DNA of 64,000 bases from Ceratopteris richardii (GCA_020310875.1 CM035413.1:167922996-167986995), one strand, 5' to 3'. Shown: positions 52,044 to 64,000, counted from the first letter of the stretch. The notes: generated from the sequence alone by a model not told the origin. Program-made: numbers and translations.

Positions 52044-55000
52044 TTAGCGTGACATAGCATAAATTCTTTCCACTGTTGGGACTTGACTCCATCCTCTGGT
52101 TCTTGTCGGTGATCTACAAAAAAAACTGGTTTCATAAGCTACCAGACGTGCATTAAGATTCGAAGTCATTTTAACAAAAATCTCTAAGTCTATTTTGAAG
52201 AAGCCGATGAAAAATGCTTCTTCAAATGTCTGCATGTATGTTGACATCAAAAACATAAGTCGAGAATAATATGCCATAAGTGTTAACCAGCTCGGAATAG
52301 TAGATATATAAAAAATGAGTGCTTCAGAGCCTTCTGTAATGCCAATGAAATTCAAAAAAGTATATTTTGCATGTTGGAAGACTTTGATTACAGTAAGTAG
52401 CATACTAAATATCTTATTGGTCATTTTAACTGCTAAGTCCAGGACTAAGGCATATCAGGCAATCCAAAATTCCATTGTTTTTACCATATATTCTTCCGTT
52501 GGCAGGTAATTATGAGGCAGACTAGGTAACAATGGGTAATTCAGCCATTGATCACTGATGCTTCCCTGGCGCTATCCTTCCCAAAATTGCAACCACGAGC
52601 GTCTACGGGGTACTGGGCAAAAAGATAGGTTTACCTGAAGCACATATGGTGATGCTTCCCACTGTACCCGCAGTGTAGGATTCTTTTCCAAAAGCTTCCT
52701 CCTCCAGATAGGATCAGCCCTCTCGAACTCCTCTTGAGTGTAATTGAAAGTATCCTTGTTGAACTGGAGGTTTCTGTTAGGTTCTTTATTTATCGTCGTC
52801 TTTATATATTGTCGTGTTTGTTCTTTAAGTAGTCCATATGTTACACTACATGGCTTCAAAATTTGGTCCAAGTTTTTGCACTCTATTTTAGCTTCCTTCA
52901 TGATTTGTATTATTTGATCTTCAAATTCAGTAGTAAGTTGGGACACCAGTAGTGCCCTTTCTGTTCGGCTCAGTTCTGTAATGTCCCGAGTATTATGTTC
53001 AATTTGGACCTCCTGTTCCTCCCTTATTGGTGAATGATACAAGGGGGGAGAGAGGATGTACCTCAGTCTCCTCAGTAGCCTCTACGGATATTGGAACTAT
53101 TGGTGTCCCCTCAATGTCCTTGTGTGTTAGTTGATCCTGTAGTTGTTTTATCATCTCCTTCTTTTGCTTAATTTCTTCTTGCGCCTGTAAAATTGTTTCC
53201 TTATTTTTTTGGATTTCTTCTACCACTATTCCGAGTTGATCCGCATCTTCTTTACATTGTAGCAGGTATCGATTTTCAGCTTTCTTCCATTTGGTTCTAA
53301 GAGTTGCAGTTTCATCCATGTACCTCTTTTCCTACTTGGCAATGGTGAGTTGCTCCTTTTTGAGCTGATCTTCATACTTAGCTATCTTTGCCTCCAATTC
53401 TTTGATATTTGTTTCTGGTCTTTCTTGAACTTCCATTGGTTGATCACTGAGAAGGGCTGTCATGAGCTCCTTGTTTCGGTTCCTTAGGTTTTCTGCTTCC
53501 TCCATGTATACCTTGATCTGTGATTCCAGTATTTTGCTCTTGGCATTCATTCGTGCTTTCTTAGCCTCATTAGCTTCATATCTCTTTGTGAATTCCTGAA
53601 GTTGTTCTTTCAATCTGGCATTCTCTGCCTCTAGAATTTTGTACTGCATTTTGACTTCTTGAACTTCATTTTCTTTCTTTAAGATCTGTTCCTTTGCTGT
53701 CTTTAACTCAGTCAAGAGATTCTTACCAATTTGTTGAAGTTCATTCTTGTCTTGCATCGCTTGATCATAATCTTCATCAGCTTCAAGCATTAATTGTTGT
53801 GTGTCCAGTGTGGTTCTCATCATGTCTTGTATGACAGGCTTGAGTTGAGTGATGTCGACATTCAACCATGTCCTTGGTATGCTCGGGGCTTCGTCGATTT
53901 GCACATCTTTTCCCTGTTCCACATGGATGGTTTCGTTGTGTGGTCTAATTTGTAGGTGTATTTTTGGTTCGTTTTCTTCTTTATCCAAATCAATAGATTT
54001 TGTGGCACTCCGTTGAAATGTGACATCCATGGGGGAGGGTTTTGCCACGACCCTTATTGGGGTGAAGGGTTCTTCTTCTTCTACTATCGCTTCGTGAGGC
54101 TCCATATTTGGTATTTTGATTGACTCTTCCCTTGGAAGTGTTGCCTCTTGGATCTGAAGAGTGGAACTTTCATTAAGTTTAATCACATGTGTTCCTTCTT
54201 TGTTGGCGACTATGCCTTTGGTGTTCAGCTCTTGGTGGGTAGAGTTGTTATCCACTCTTACGTTCTCTTCTTTGTTGTAATTTATTGCATTTAATTCCAC
54301 CTATTGTCCATCATCCTTGGATTCACTCTGAATATCCACATTCAATAATGAAGTGTCGGGTTCCTCTTGTATATCTGAAGATGAGCTTGAATTATCCAAC
54401 CCGATTCTCATTCTGGGTTGAGAGCTAGTTTCTGCTTCTTCAACAAGTTGGACTTCTCTTTTCTTTCTTGGTACCGTCGCGACTTTGACATATTTGGCCA
54501 TGGCCGTTGCTGATGGCATTTCTTGCAGATGCTCTCTAATGCCTAAAGCATGGTAAATCAATATAGTCAGAGCCACGCTGCCATTGAGGAACTTCTTATT
54601 ATTCCATTGCTTTTTTGCCTCTAATAACCTTTCTTGGATGTAAGGAGTCAGATTGATTTGATTTCCAATCTGCTTGATTGCATGTGAGAGCAGTTGAACA
54701 ATTATCTTTTGAGGGGCCGTGTATCGATGCATATTTGGAAAGCAAAAGTGTTGGTGGATGAGTCTGACTTCCTCTTCTATGTCAATTCTATTGATATCCA
54801 GGAATGTTCATGTTTTTGCGCCTCGACTCTCTTCCTTCACTACTGTAGCTCCATCTTTTTCCCATCCAAAAGCTTCCTTAATCAAGTCATGTGTGAATTG
54901 AATAACGACCCATTCGCCTACTTTATCCATCACTTTAGCCTTTGGCACTAAGGGATCATGCAGAGCTGGCTGTAATGTATTCATGACCTGTGTGCATCTT

Positions 55001-55278
55001 TGAAAGTCGGGCTTATAGATTGGCAGTTCAAAATATTTATGTATGCCCGCTTTCTTCATGATGTCTATTGTAGACGGGAGTCCATGCAACACTCTGAAGT
55101 CTTGGGACATAATTGGAAATTGATGATCGGTATCCATGATTTTTATCGTTGCCAGGAAGAGATACTCCCCAACCAGTTGATCTTCTCTGAACCAATGTCC
55201 CTTTGCTTTGGTGATACTCTGGAGTGGAAATTTTAATACTTCCTCTTGTACTATTGCTTCAAAATCTTCAGAAGCCAT
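52044..55278 (-). pseudogene. element D ORF2: N-domain, coiled coil, C-domain
   Basis: About 1,080 codons from MASEDFEAIVQEEVLKF (ATG at 55278). The N-domain has AKGHWFREDQLVGEY, IMSQDFRVLHGLP and FELPIYKPDFQRCTQVMN. After a stop at about 54808 come HFCFPNMHRYTAPQK and LTPYIQERLLEAKKQWNNKK, an acidic stretch, and a coiled coil (about 53880-53050). The C-domain has EFEDQIIQIMKEAKI, CPVPRRRSWLQFW and LMAYYSRLMFLMSTYMQTF. The GHWF, CFPxxxRYT, PYIxE, CPVxRRRxW and LMAYYxRxxFL motifs are shared with ORF2 of A/B in the same order, although overall identity is low. Broken at about 54808, 54301, 53320, 53000 and 52430. No membrane segment or enzyme motif is visible. Confidence 0.75.
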
Positions 55279-55666
55279 CTGCACTTTTAAGGAAAAGTGC
55301 ATTAGCTTCAATTATGGAAAGTATAGCAACTTGTATTGTGCATTGCAGTGAGTTGTTGTCATTTCATCACTCCGTTTCCCATGGTTCCATAGGTGAGATC
55401 TCTTACCACATCTTTTTATTTATTTTCCTGAAAGATAGCAAATGTTAGTGTAGCCGAAGCATTTATTTATGTACATAGTATGTCCATTCCTAAGGGAGTT
55501 GAAGCTACGATCTAATCTCCATTGGAGAATGTGCACCACTAATTTTGTCATGTGCATCATGTGCCGAATGCATGGCCTTGTAATGTGGCCCTACCATGCA
55601 TACTTAAGGTGCATGTGATATTCTATGAGTGCAATTGGAATCTTTGTCGTCTCTATGGTCCACTCC
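55279..55666 (-). other. element D spacer between Pol/PR2 and ORF2
   Basis: Short non-coding gap. I see no copy of the GGGGGAG polypurine tract here, unlike the A/B family. Confidence 0.5.
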
Positions 55667-56953
55667 TTACAGTTTCTTGGGTTTCCAAATCCATTTTGTT
55701 GTCATGATGTCCCATGTCTTCTCTCTGGTCCGTCGATCTTCTTGTGTTCTCTTTGTATCATTGGGTAGCTGAGCAATAGAATTGTTGCTCTTCATGTTTT
55801 TAGGATGAGTCTGTCTTTGCTTTGTCCTTCGACTGTTTCGAAGTAGTGTATCCTCCAGATTGCTTATCTCTTGCTTGGCGGCCTGCTTGACCTTCTTGGG
55901 GATCCATATTTGCTGTCGTGCTTTCTAAGCGTCAATCAAAGACTTAGGCACCCATACTTGCAAGAGTAGTGTTGTGTCAGATGGTCGCGATGCTGACTTG
56001 TTATTCGTCTCATTCTCCCAATGATTTGGTGGTGACATTTCCGATTTCTGCACCTGATCTTTGCATACCCATTTGAATTTGTTCTTCCCTTGATGTAAAT
56101 GTCTGAATGTTGTCCTCCACATTGGTGATCCTTTGGCTGGGTGAAAAGCTCCATGAGAGTTGGTTTTCTTAGTGTCTGGCTGTTCCTCAGCTGAATGAGG
56201 TGATTTCACCTCTTCTTTGGACATTTTAGGGTTTGCACTTTTTGCTTCTTCTAGATTGGTTTTTGAGGTATTAGGACTGGAGTCAGGTTCCAGTAGCTCT
56301 TCTTTGCATCCTTCCGCACTCTCAATGGTTTTTGGTTGGAGTAAAGGCTTCTCTCCTAATAAACTAAAAATTTCCTTGTGCCCTATTTTGGCTGAAATAT
56401 AGCCTTGAGCTAAGTTGATGCTCACTTCATTCTCAATGATCCAGTCCTGTCCTAGGATCAAATCTTCTATTAAATCCTCATCTCTGCACACTAAAACTCG
56501 TTGTGTCATGGAAGAATTTCCTAGGTGGAGGGATGCATTAGTGGTCCCCATGCATTCTATGATTTGACCTCCAATTCCTATCATTTGAGCTTTTGTGGGC
56601 GTCATCATCAGTTGAAGATCTTGTATGACCGTATTGCATATGCAACTAAGTCTTGCTCCTGAATCTATCAATGCATCTATCAATTTGTACTCTGTTGTTC
56701 CAATCCCTAGGTTTAGGTAAGGTTGTGACCTATGAGCTCTATTTGCGTCAGATGTATGGACTTGATAGGTAGCCATAGGGATAGGTTCCTCTCCTTGGAG
56801 GTATCGTTCATCTCTTTGCCTAATCCATTCTTTCCTTTTCTTGATGCGTTCTAAGGCTTCTTGTCGTGCTTCCTCTCTAATCCGTTCATCCCCTTTCTTC
56901 CTATTTTGAGCGCCTACTAGACGTGCTAACATTTGATCTGTCAATGGCTCCAT
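55667..56953 (-). pseudogene. element D second retropepsin-like domain (PR2) and Pol tail
   Basis: Follows the INT C-terminus and a charged helix (RKKGDERIREEARQEALERI). The protease-like domain has DALIDSGARLSCI (DSGA at 56654-56665), IGIGGQIIECMG and DLILGQDWI (about 56442-56459), so both retropepsin signatures are intact. A 200-residue acidic/Pro tail follows. A TAG at 55925-55927 is the only stop before the frame runs on to 55667. The tail carries repeated Trp motifs: LQVWVPKSL, QQIWIPKKV and TKWIWKPKKL, of which A/B keep KWIWRPK. Of the three PR2 copies in the window, this is the one with no lesion in its core. Confidence 0.8.
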
Positions 56954-58400
56954 GAATCGTTTAACTCTGCATCCACTTATGTAGTTAGGAAGAATGTCTC
57001 CATCTAGAGTGGCTAGATTAACTACTCCACTAGTAGAGATCCTATTGATGATCAGAGGTCCATATCCTCGTTTTTGTAGCTTCTTGGCATGTTGTTTTAA
57101 GGTGTAAACCAGGACTAAGTCTCCTTCTTTAAGTCATTTGTCTTTTATATGTGCATCATAACATGCCTTTTGTCTTCTCTTGGCTGCATAGATTCCTGCT
57201 GCCGCTTGTAACCTAGTTTCATGTAACTTCTCGATTTGGTCTAGTTGTTGGGATAATTCATGTCCGTTCCATTCATAGTTTTGGGCTACTCTCAAAGTTG
57301 GGGCAAAATTACATTCTGCCCGTACACTAAATTGAATGGAGTAGTTCCAATAGCCATTTTATATGCTACTCGGAAGGCCCAAATTGCATGATGCAATTGC
57401 TTGTCCCAGTCAGACCTCCCATTATTGACAATCTTTGTCAATACTGTACATAATACCTTATTGGAACTTTCTGCTTGACCATTGGCTTGGGGATGATATG
57501 GGGCTGATTTTTTGTGGATCACTAAAAATTCATTCATTAGGGATTCTATTACTTCGTTAAGGAAATGTGTTCCTCTGTCACTCACAATCTCAATTGGTAA
57601 TCCGAAACGAGTGAATATATGCTCAAAAAGGAACTTAGTAGTGGTTTGAGCATCGTTCTTTCTCGTAGCTTTGGCTTCTACCCATTTGGTCAAGTAATCT
57701 GTGGCTACTATGATGTGCTCAGCATGTGATCCTTTGGCTGGTGGGTTGATGCGCCCTATGAAGTCAATACCCCATTTGGATAATGCTCTCGCACACACCA
57801 TAGGTCTTAATGGCATGTCATCTCTTCGAATTGGGTATTTAGCCCATTGGCATGTTTCACAACTTCGCACATATGTTTGAGCAACCATATGCAAAGTTGG
57901 CCACCACAAACCCACGAAGAGGATCATTTTTGTTATTCTGTCGGCTGAAAAATGACCTCCTGCTGCACCGGCATGTGCCATCTCTAAAATGGCAAATATT
58001 CTCCCTCATGAACACATAATCGTAATGGGTTGTCTTTTCCTCTTCTAAACAAGTTTCTTCCTATGAGAACATAGTCTTTGCTCATCTCCTCTAGGGATCA
58101 TTTTCTAGCCAAGCTAACTCCTTCCTCATGTTCTCTTGTCTTTAAGAATTTAACCAATGTTTTACTCCAATTGGGTGCTATGGTTGAGAAAGGCATGGAC
58201 ATATGATCCTCTGGGATTGTCTCCTAGCATTCTGCACAATTACTTACATAATCATGGACATCCTTAGGTATGTCAGGCCAGTACACTCCTAATCTTCTTA
58301 ATTCTCGAATGGTTCGATGAGTCCCTTGATGTGTTCTCCATTTGTTCACATGTGCTTGTTCGATTAGCTTTTTTTGTTCATCCTCCTCGACACATCTTAG
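56954..58400 (-). pseudogene. element D integrase
   Basis: The first H2C2-like module lies at about 58224-58370 (QAHVNKWRTHQGTHR, LGVYWPDIPKDVHDYV, NCAEC). It ends in a stop at 58222. The second module is at about 57830-57981 (MAHAGAAGGHFSADR, SCETCQWAK). The core has DFIGRINPP, TDYLTKWVEA, SDRGTHFLN and NGQAESS, with D, D and E present (FIGR instead of the usual FIGP). A frameshift near 57292 (VILPQL) precedes the GPY/F-like end (57110-56960), which leads into PR2. Confidence 0.85.
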
Positions 58401-59495
58401 CAACACTCCATTGGGTTCCTTATAGTACACGCTTCCAGCAATAATGTGCAAATTTCTCGATTGGAGAATTTCCTTTTTGCTAACCTTATTGATTGAGTGT
58501 TGTGGGCCATGGGTGAGTATAGGAATTAATTTCTCTGCCCACTTTGGACAAACTTCCAGATTTAACAAATACGTTTCTAGCAGATCATCGGGTACTCCGC
58601 TTGGTGGTTCTCCGTGTGTTAACCTAGAAAGGTGGTCTGCTCTTACATGCGTATTTCCTTTTTTTACTACCACTTCAAAGTTGAACTCCATTGCTAGTAA
58701 GAACCATCTTACTAATCTTCTCGTGTTACACGGTTTATTGACTAAGTAAAGTAAAGCCTGATGGTCTATGAAGAACTTGAATTTGTTGGCTAAAAGATAG
58801 TGTCTAAATTTCTTCACTGCGTAGACCATTCATAATCCTTCTCGTTCGGTAGTGGTATAATTCTTTTCAGCTTGATTCAGTTGTCTACTCGCATAGGTAA
58901 TTGGATGATCTAATTTTCCTTCATCAGCTTGCTGGTCTAAGATACATCCTATTGCATAGTTAGAAGCATTGACATGAATATGAAAAGGCTTCTTCCAATT
59001 TGGCGTTTTCAGAATTGGGGCCGTGCTAAGCGTCTTTTTCAACTCGTTGAATGCCTTTTCACACTCTGTCTTCCAAGTGAATTGAGTTAAGAGACCATAC
59101 AGAGGTTTGGCGATTATGGCATACATGTGGATAAAGTGATGGTAGTATCCACAATGTCCCATAAATGCTTGTACTTCCTTCGCATTCTTAGGTCTTGATA
59201 GCTCTAAGATGACCTTAATCGTGTCCTCATCCGTGGATATTCCATTTCTGGAGACTATGTGTCCTAGGATCTTTCCTTGTCTCACCATGAAGACACATTT
59301 TTCTGATTTTAGACAAACTCGATACTGGCGGCACTTATTAAATATTTTTCTCAACTCAGGAATATCTCGTCTTTGATTCGAGTATGTACATAGGTCATCT
59401 ACATACACTTCCATGCTCTTTTTCAGGAATTCCTTGAAAACATGACACATCAATCGTTGGAAAGTAGCAAGTGCATTAGTGAGTCCAAAAGGCAT
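58224..59495 (-). pseudogene. element D RT end and RNase H
   Basis: RT palm (MPFGLTNALATFQRL), YVDD at 59394-59405, and the connection (GHIVSRNGISTDED, MGHCGYYHHFIHMYA). RNase H has HVNASNYAIGC, where the first catalytic Asp is Asn, then TTEREGL and a stop at about 58830, and FFIDHQALLYLVNKPCN and RADHLSRLTHGEP, so the last Asp is kept. It reads on into the first INT zinc module. Confidence 0.87.
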
Positions 59496-59947
59496 GACCT
59501 TGAAAGCATAGACTCCCCATTCGGTCAGGAACGCGGTCTTATGTTGATGGGTAATGGGTAGCTATCACGTATGGTGGCTGCATTGATTTTTTTCAATTTA
59601 ATGCACACCCTCAATTTTCCGTTTTTCTTAGGCACAACTACTAATGGTGATACCCACTCGGTGTGTTCTATCTCGTATATGAATTCGGCTGCTAATAGTT
59701 TCTCTATTTCTTCCTTAATTTTAGTAGCATAGATCTCATTGTATGTATAAGGGCGTTGTTTTGATGGTTTCGCATCTACTGTCATTGGGATCCTATGAGA
59801 ACATATCGAGGGTTCCACGCCTTTGAGATCCTTATATGTCCATGCGAACACATCTCGATATTCTTGGATCAGTTGTATGAGTTCCTCTTCCTCTTTGACT
59901 GATACATCTTTGCCTATGTATGTGTATCGTTCTTCTCCATCTTCCAC
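59496..59947 (-). pseudogene. element D RT N-terminal part with deletion
   Basis: From EEELIQLIQEYRDVFAWTYK through WVSPLVVVPKKNGKLRVCI to RDSYPLPI. It then jumps at about 59548 to the QHKTAF region in another frame. About 40 residues, including the SFLDGFSGYNQ segment, are deleted. The RT cannot work. Confidence 0.85.
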
Positions 59948-59971
59948 TGTTACTATAATTTTTTTGGTTTG

Positions 59972-61159
59972 TTATGTGTTGTCGTATGCTTCTCCATCTC
60001 GAGCTTCCCGCTTAGGCATTTGAATAGCTATTTTTCTCTCCTCTACTTTGTATCTTTTAAAATGTTCAGGGACTTCAAACAGATCTGGGTCTAGTCCAAT
60101 TTTACTCATTTTTGCTTCTTGTTCTTGTACTCTGGGAGCGGCTTCTATTGCCAGGATCTTGGTCCGTTCCTGTTTCTCTCTATTTCGAATGGTGTCCAGG
60201 TAGCTTTCCTCGGAATCAAATTCTGGTTCCATTTCTATACTCTCATACTCCTCTTTCCATTCTTTTTTCAAGACTTCCCCTTCTTCTACTTCTTGAAGGA
60301 CAACCATGTAAAGATTTACATCATAGCCTTCCTCATCTACGCACTCATTCATTGTCAAGACTTCCTCATTCACGCAAACATCTAAGGTGGCTAAGATTTC
60401 CATCCATCCATGCGGTTCAAAGGTCTCATCCGGAAAGATTTGAGGCATGTACCTTGGGTCCTCTACTGGTCGGTAGTTAGGATGTCCTACAAGCCACATT
60501 TGTCCTTTACTATCCTCTCTCTTGGCTTCTTTGCACATCCATAACTGAGCGTCCTCGTGTATCCATGATTGATCACTCGATCCAGCACTATGAATGGATA
60601 GGTCATCTTCCTCCTTGTGTATGGGATTCCATTGTAGTGGAGGGACGTCTCTGTAGGAAAAGGTGTGCAAGTTTATCTTGGTTGTATTTCCTTGATGTTG
60701 TAGGTACAATGAATCTCTTCCCCAGTCTTGCACTACCCGCATTTGTCTCATAAAGGGTCGTCCTAATATCATCTCATAATTATTAGCCTTTTTGAATTTA
60801 CAAATGGCTAGTGTGTGTTCAAATTCAACTCCACAGGTGGTCAGTTTGACTCTTTCCAATATTCCTAAGGGTTTCTCTACATGACCGTCCGCTAATTGGA
60901 GTTTCATGCGTGTGGGTCGTAAGGCAGGTCTTCCCCATTTTTCCCAAATCTCTTTGGTGGCGATTCCTACACCAGCTCCTGTGTCTAGTATAGCCTTGGT
61001 CATGTATCCATTGTAAGTGACACGTAGGCATGTGTTACCTTCGTCTCCTTCACTAAATTCTCCCACTTTATCAATTGGAATTTGTATTTTAGTTGAGTTT
61101 CCTTTTCCTTTAACTTCTTCCTCTTTCTTCTCTTGCCCTAATTCTATCTGGCTTGCTAT
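59972..61159 (-). pseudogene. element D aspartic protease (PR1) and linker
   Basis: An intact retropepsin core: KAILDTGAGVGIATKEIW, TRMKLQLADGHVEKPLG, EMILGRPFMRQMRVVQDWG. The usual linker follows with FPDETFEPHGWMEILATLD and CVDEEGYDVNLYMVV, to FEVPEHFKRYKVEERKI. A stop at about 59970 separates it from RT and one at about 61160 from gag. The 364-codon stretch is otherwise open, so the lesions are few. Confidence 0.85.
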
Positions 61160-64000
61160 TTACTTCCATAAATGCGGCTTAATTCGAAGTAGTTCTTCCA
61201 CGGTCAGTTTGCATTGCACTTTTGTCTTCCTTAGTTCCGTTAGATTGTGTGAACTCTTTCTTGAGTTTTCTTTTCCCTTTCCATGCATTCTGGGTGCTCG
61301 TATTATTATAGACTCCTTTTTGTATTCTCCCATGTAATTCGGCAATGTTGAAATGCTCTGGGTTTCTTCTCTATTTTTGTCGAGTCTTGATACTTCCTCA
61401 TATACTTCTTCCAAGTTGGGGTTTGGTTGATAAACTTCTACGTCTATTTCCTCAAAAGGAGGCTTACTTACTCCATTCTTCTTCCATTTCTCTTCTCGGA
61501 TTCTATTCCATAACTCCTTCGGCCATTCAACCTCTAAGTCAGGTATGGTGGACATAGGTTCGTCCTGAGTTCTTATTTGCCCTTGCTTGTCATCCTTCCC
61601 TCTAAGTTCTTTATCCAAGGCTCTGACGTATTCATTATATTGATTATCTGGTATTCTCGTCTCTGGGAGGGCTGGAATAGTCTTTTCTAGGGTAGCTTGT
61701 GCAACCTCTATAAGCTTTCGACATAATGCAAGCCTTTATTTTTCTAATTCTCCTTGTGGGTAAAGTTTTTCGTGTTGTTCTACTTTCGGTCCCATCTTAA
61801 TTCTAGTTTGGTAAGCCTTCAACCACATGTCTAGGTCGTCGGATTTTGGGTCATCTTAAATGGATTTTGGTTGCTCTACCTCTTGGATAGGTGGTGGAAT
61901 GGGCACTTTTTTCCGAGTTTCCTGATCTTTTTGCTCTTTCGGACTTCTAGTTTGTTTCTTATTATCCTGAATTTTGTTTTTCATGCATTTATCTTTGAGT
62001 TTTTCTCTTCTTTCCTTCCATTTCTGTGCTTTAATGTTTTGGGTACTCTCACGCAGATCCTCAGAATCTTCAACTATTTGAATCTTGGGGCTTACCATTT
62101 TTTTTGCTCTCTCGTTCCTGTTCTGGTTGTTTTCCTTTTTATTCTTTCGTTTGAGCTCTCGTAATAGCCTTTAAAGGTACTGTATATTCCTTATCACTCC
62201 CAGATGCTTCTATTACTTCAATTACGTTAATCGGTGCTGTGTCTTGGACTTTAGTTGGGTTCTTAGGGCAATCCCTAAAAAGGTGTTCCTTTCCGCAATC
62301 ACTGCAATATCCTTCCCAAGTCCTAGGTGGTGGGGAATTGTAAGGCTGAGGACATTCTCTAATGAAATTGTCTCCTCCGCATCTATAGCAAGGTCCTCTC
62401 GGCACAGGTGGTGTAATAGGTGGTTTCATGGGTGGTTGTACTTTAGGTGCAGTATACATCAAGGTTGCTACCTCTGTTCCATAAGCTTGATCATATCCTT
62501 CATAGCCATAATAAGTCGGATCATAAGCTGATTCATACTCTAATGTGTTGGCTTCATATGGATAATAATCTCTTGAGGGCAGCTCATATCTAGGGTTCTT
62601 TGATTCCACATTGATTGTTGTTGATGCAGGCACTATGGCTCTTTCAGAATTTTCTTCTGGCTGGGCATACTTCACAGGTACTACTTGTTGAGGTTGTGAC
62701 AATTGTGGTCCTAACACTCGTTGTGGTGGTGGATATGGTGCCTGTTCATATGGTCTTGGTGCTCCTGCTGGTGTTGGATAGGGATTGTATCTGGGCATCT
62801 CTCTGCCCGGCTCTCTCAGTGGATATCCGTATGGTTGATACTGAGGTGGTTATAAAGGGCGTGCTTCCCTATTGAATGGGCAGTTCTTAGTAGTGTGGTT
62901 GGTGTATTTTTGTTCTATGTGGTAGTACAAGGCGGTCCCTTGTTGGTGCTGTCTGTTGTATGGATATGTATGTTGTGCACCAGTCCCTCCTCGCACACAC
63001 ATGTGGGTGGGCTGATCTCCTCCACATAGACTACATCTTCGTAGCATAGGCACTCTTTGAGCTGGTTGTTGGTAAGTTCTTTGTCCCTGGACTCCTAGTT
63101 TCTTTGCTAATAGCTCCGCTAATTCTTCCATATTACTGGAGTTGGAAGTAATGGTACTTTGTGAGTCTTCTGATTTAGTGGGGCTGGGTGTGCTCTTGAG
63201 GTCCTCAGCTAGGTTATCTTCTAAATCAATGCATTCCTGGAGACATTCACTTAGGGTTTGTAACCTCTTCATGTAAACTAAGGTTCTTAGGGTTCCATTC
63301 GTGAGTCCATCCAAAATAATGAAATCATTTTTTGTTGAGTGGGTCTCTCAGCCACTGGGCATCTATCCACATACTGATTGAATCTTCGGGCAGCTGTTTT
63401 CACTATTTCATTAGGGTTCTATTTAAAACTGTGGATTAAAGACGTAGAATTGTGTTTAATCCCTCTCTTAGTGAATTCCCCAATGAATTCTTGAAAAAAT
63501 TGCTCCATGTTTCCAAACTGATTAGGATCTAATGGTTGGAACCAAGTCAGAGCCGTTCCTGTGAGGGTGAGTCCAAAAGACTCATACTGCACAAAGAAGT
63601 CGTCTACTTGTTCTGCCCTTAGTACTTGTTTAAATTCAGTAATGTGATCGTAGGGTTCTCCCAATCCGTCATAATGATTTCTTACACATTTGGCCACTTG
63701 GATAGGTCTTAGTCTTCTCATTGGTTCTGGTGGTCTAGGCATTACAGGAAAGACTGGGACAGCTGGTCTAACTGGAGGTATTCCAGTCTGCCTTCCTACT
63801 AGTGGTCGTGGTCTTACTGGTGGTCGGTACTGACTCCCTACTCCTGGGTGGGTCTGATCGTGTGTTTGCACTCCTGGAGTTGCAAATTGTACATGAGTAC
63901 GGTTTGGAACACTCCGTTGGCTAGTTTGTCCTGACGTGGTGTGTTCTGTCTCTTGTTGATTTCCAAAGGGGTTTTGCGAGGTAGTTGCCTGATCTCTCTG
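61160..64000 (-). pseudogene. element D Gag (N-terminus off window)
   Basis: Open from the right edge through the gag capsid domain (63871-63419: YESFGLTLTGTALTWFQPL, FIGEFTKRGIKHNSTSLIHS), then DGLTNGTLRTLVYMKRL. Knuckles are CSLCGGDQPTHMC, CYRCGGDNFIREC (His to Asn) and CSDCGKEHLFRDC, with CX2CX3HX4C spacing. The Pro/Tyr-rich middle (62798-62450) and the linker (62098-61160) lead to PR1. Breaks occur at about 63419, 63310, 62850, 62139, 61856 and 61620. It is closely related to C's gag. Confidence 0.8.

Larger units (their letters stand above)
50285..64000 (-). mobile_element. element D: Ty3/gypsy, gag to 3' LTR (5' end off window)
   Basis: A minus-strand element nearly complete to the right edge: gag (open at 64000), PR1, RT, RNase H, INT, PR2, ORF2, PPT and 3' LTR. 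It is the same family as C and F in gag-pol and has the same overall plan as A/B. It is inserted next to or in the gag of element C. Confidence 0.88.

Noticed and set aside
52044..55311. Host coiled-coil (myosin/kinesin-like) gene
   Set aside because: The end motifs match ORF2 of A/B and it lies between a retroelement Pol and its PPT/LTR, so it belongs to element D.

Overview
This window is nuclear DNA of a land plant. It looks like heterochromatin built almost entirely of nested and broken LTR retrotransposons. I see no host gene, rRNA, tRNA or CRISPR array. The evidence for a plant is Ty3/gypsy and Ty1/copia polyproteins of plant type, a tRNA-iMet primer-binding site (PBS) in the copia element, a tRNA-Asp PBS in another element, and LTRs that begin TG and end CA. 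The flavour of the proteins suggests a large-genome fern or gymnosperm, but that is a guess from memory and not something the sequence proves.

Layout from left to right. (i) 1-5810: a possible LTR end with a PBS-like site, a 652-codon proline-rich/coiled-coil retroelement ORF on the minus strand (1772-3730), AT-rich repeats, and a CGATT-rich degenerate repeat field that forms the leader of element G. (ii) 5811-6518: the LTR of minus-strand element G, which cuts into element A. (iii) 6519-16149: element A (plus), from mid reverse transcriptase to its 3' LTR. (iv) 16150-16215: a scrap of the integrase of element E. (v) 16215-20541: element F (minus), from PR1 to the integrase C-terminus. (vi) 20542-30720: element E (minus), split by a young complete copia element (22017-28128, TSD CAGAG). 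(vii) 30721 to about 45830: element B (minus), a sister of A, with gag, PR1, RT/RH/INT, a second protease, ORF2 and its 3' LTR. It carries a 1-kb array of palindromic minisatellite at its 5' end. (viii) 45900-46435: an LTR fragment of the G family. (ix) 46441-50265: element C (minus, F/D family), with gag, PR1 and an internally deleted RT. (x) about 50285-64000: element D (minus), nearly complete but running off the right edge.

Elements A, B and D share an unusual plan: gag - PR1 - RT - RNase H - INT carrying two H2C2 zinc modules - a second retropepsin-like domain (PR2) fused to the INT C-terminus - a long ORF2 (about 1,080-1,370 codons) with conserved ends and a central coiled coil - PPT - LTR. 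A and B also carry an internal copy of their terminal polypurine tract just before ORF2, as a central PPT would be. I am not aware of a description of this combination, and it is the best candidate here for an undescribed system. All Ty3/gypsy copies are damaged by stops, frameshifts or deletions. The copia element is the youngest, with near-identical LTRs and one in-frame stop.
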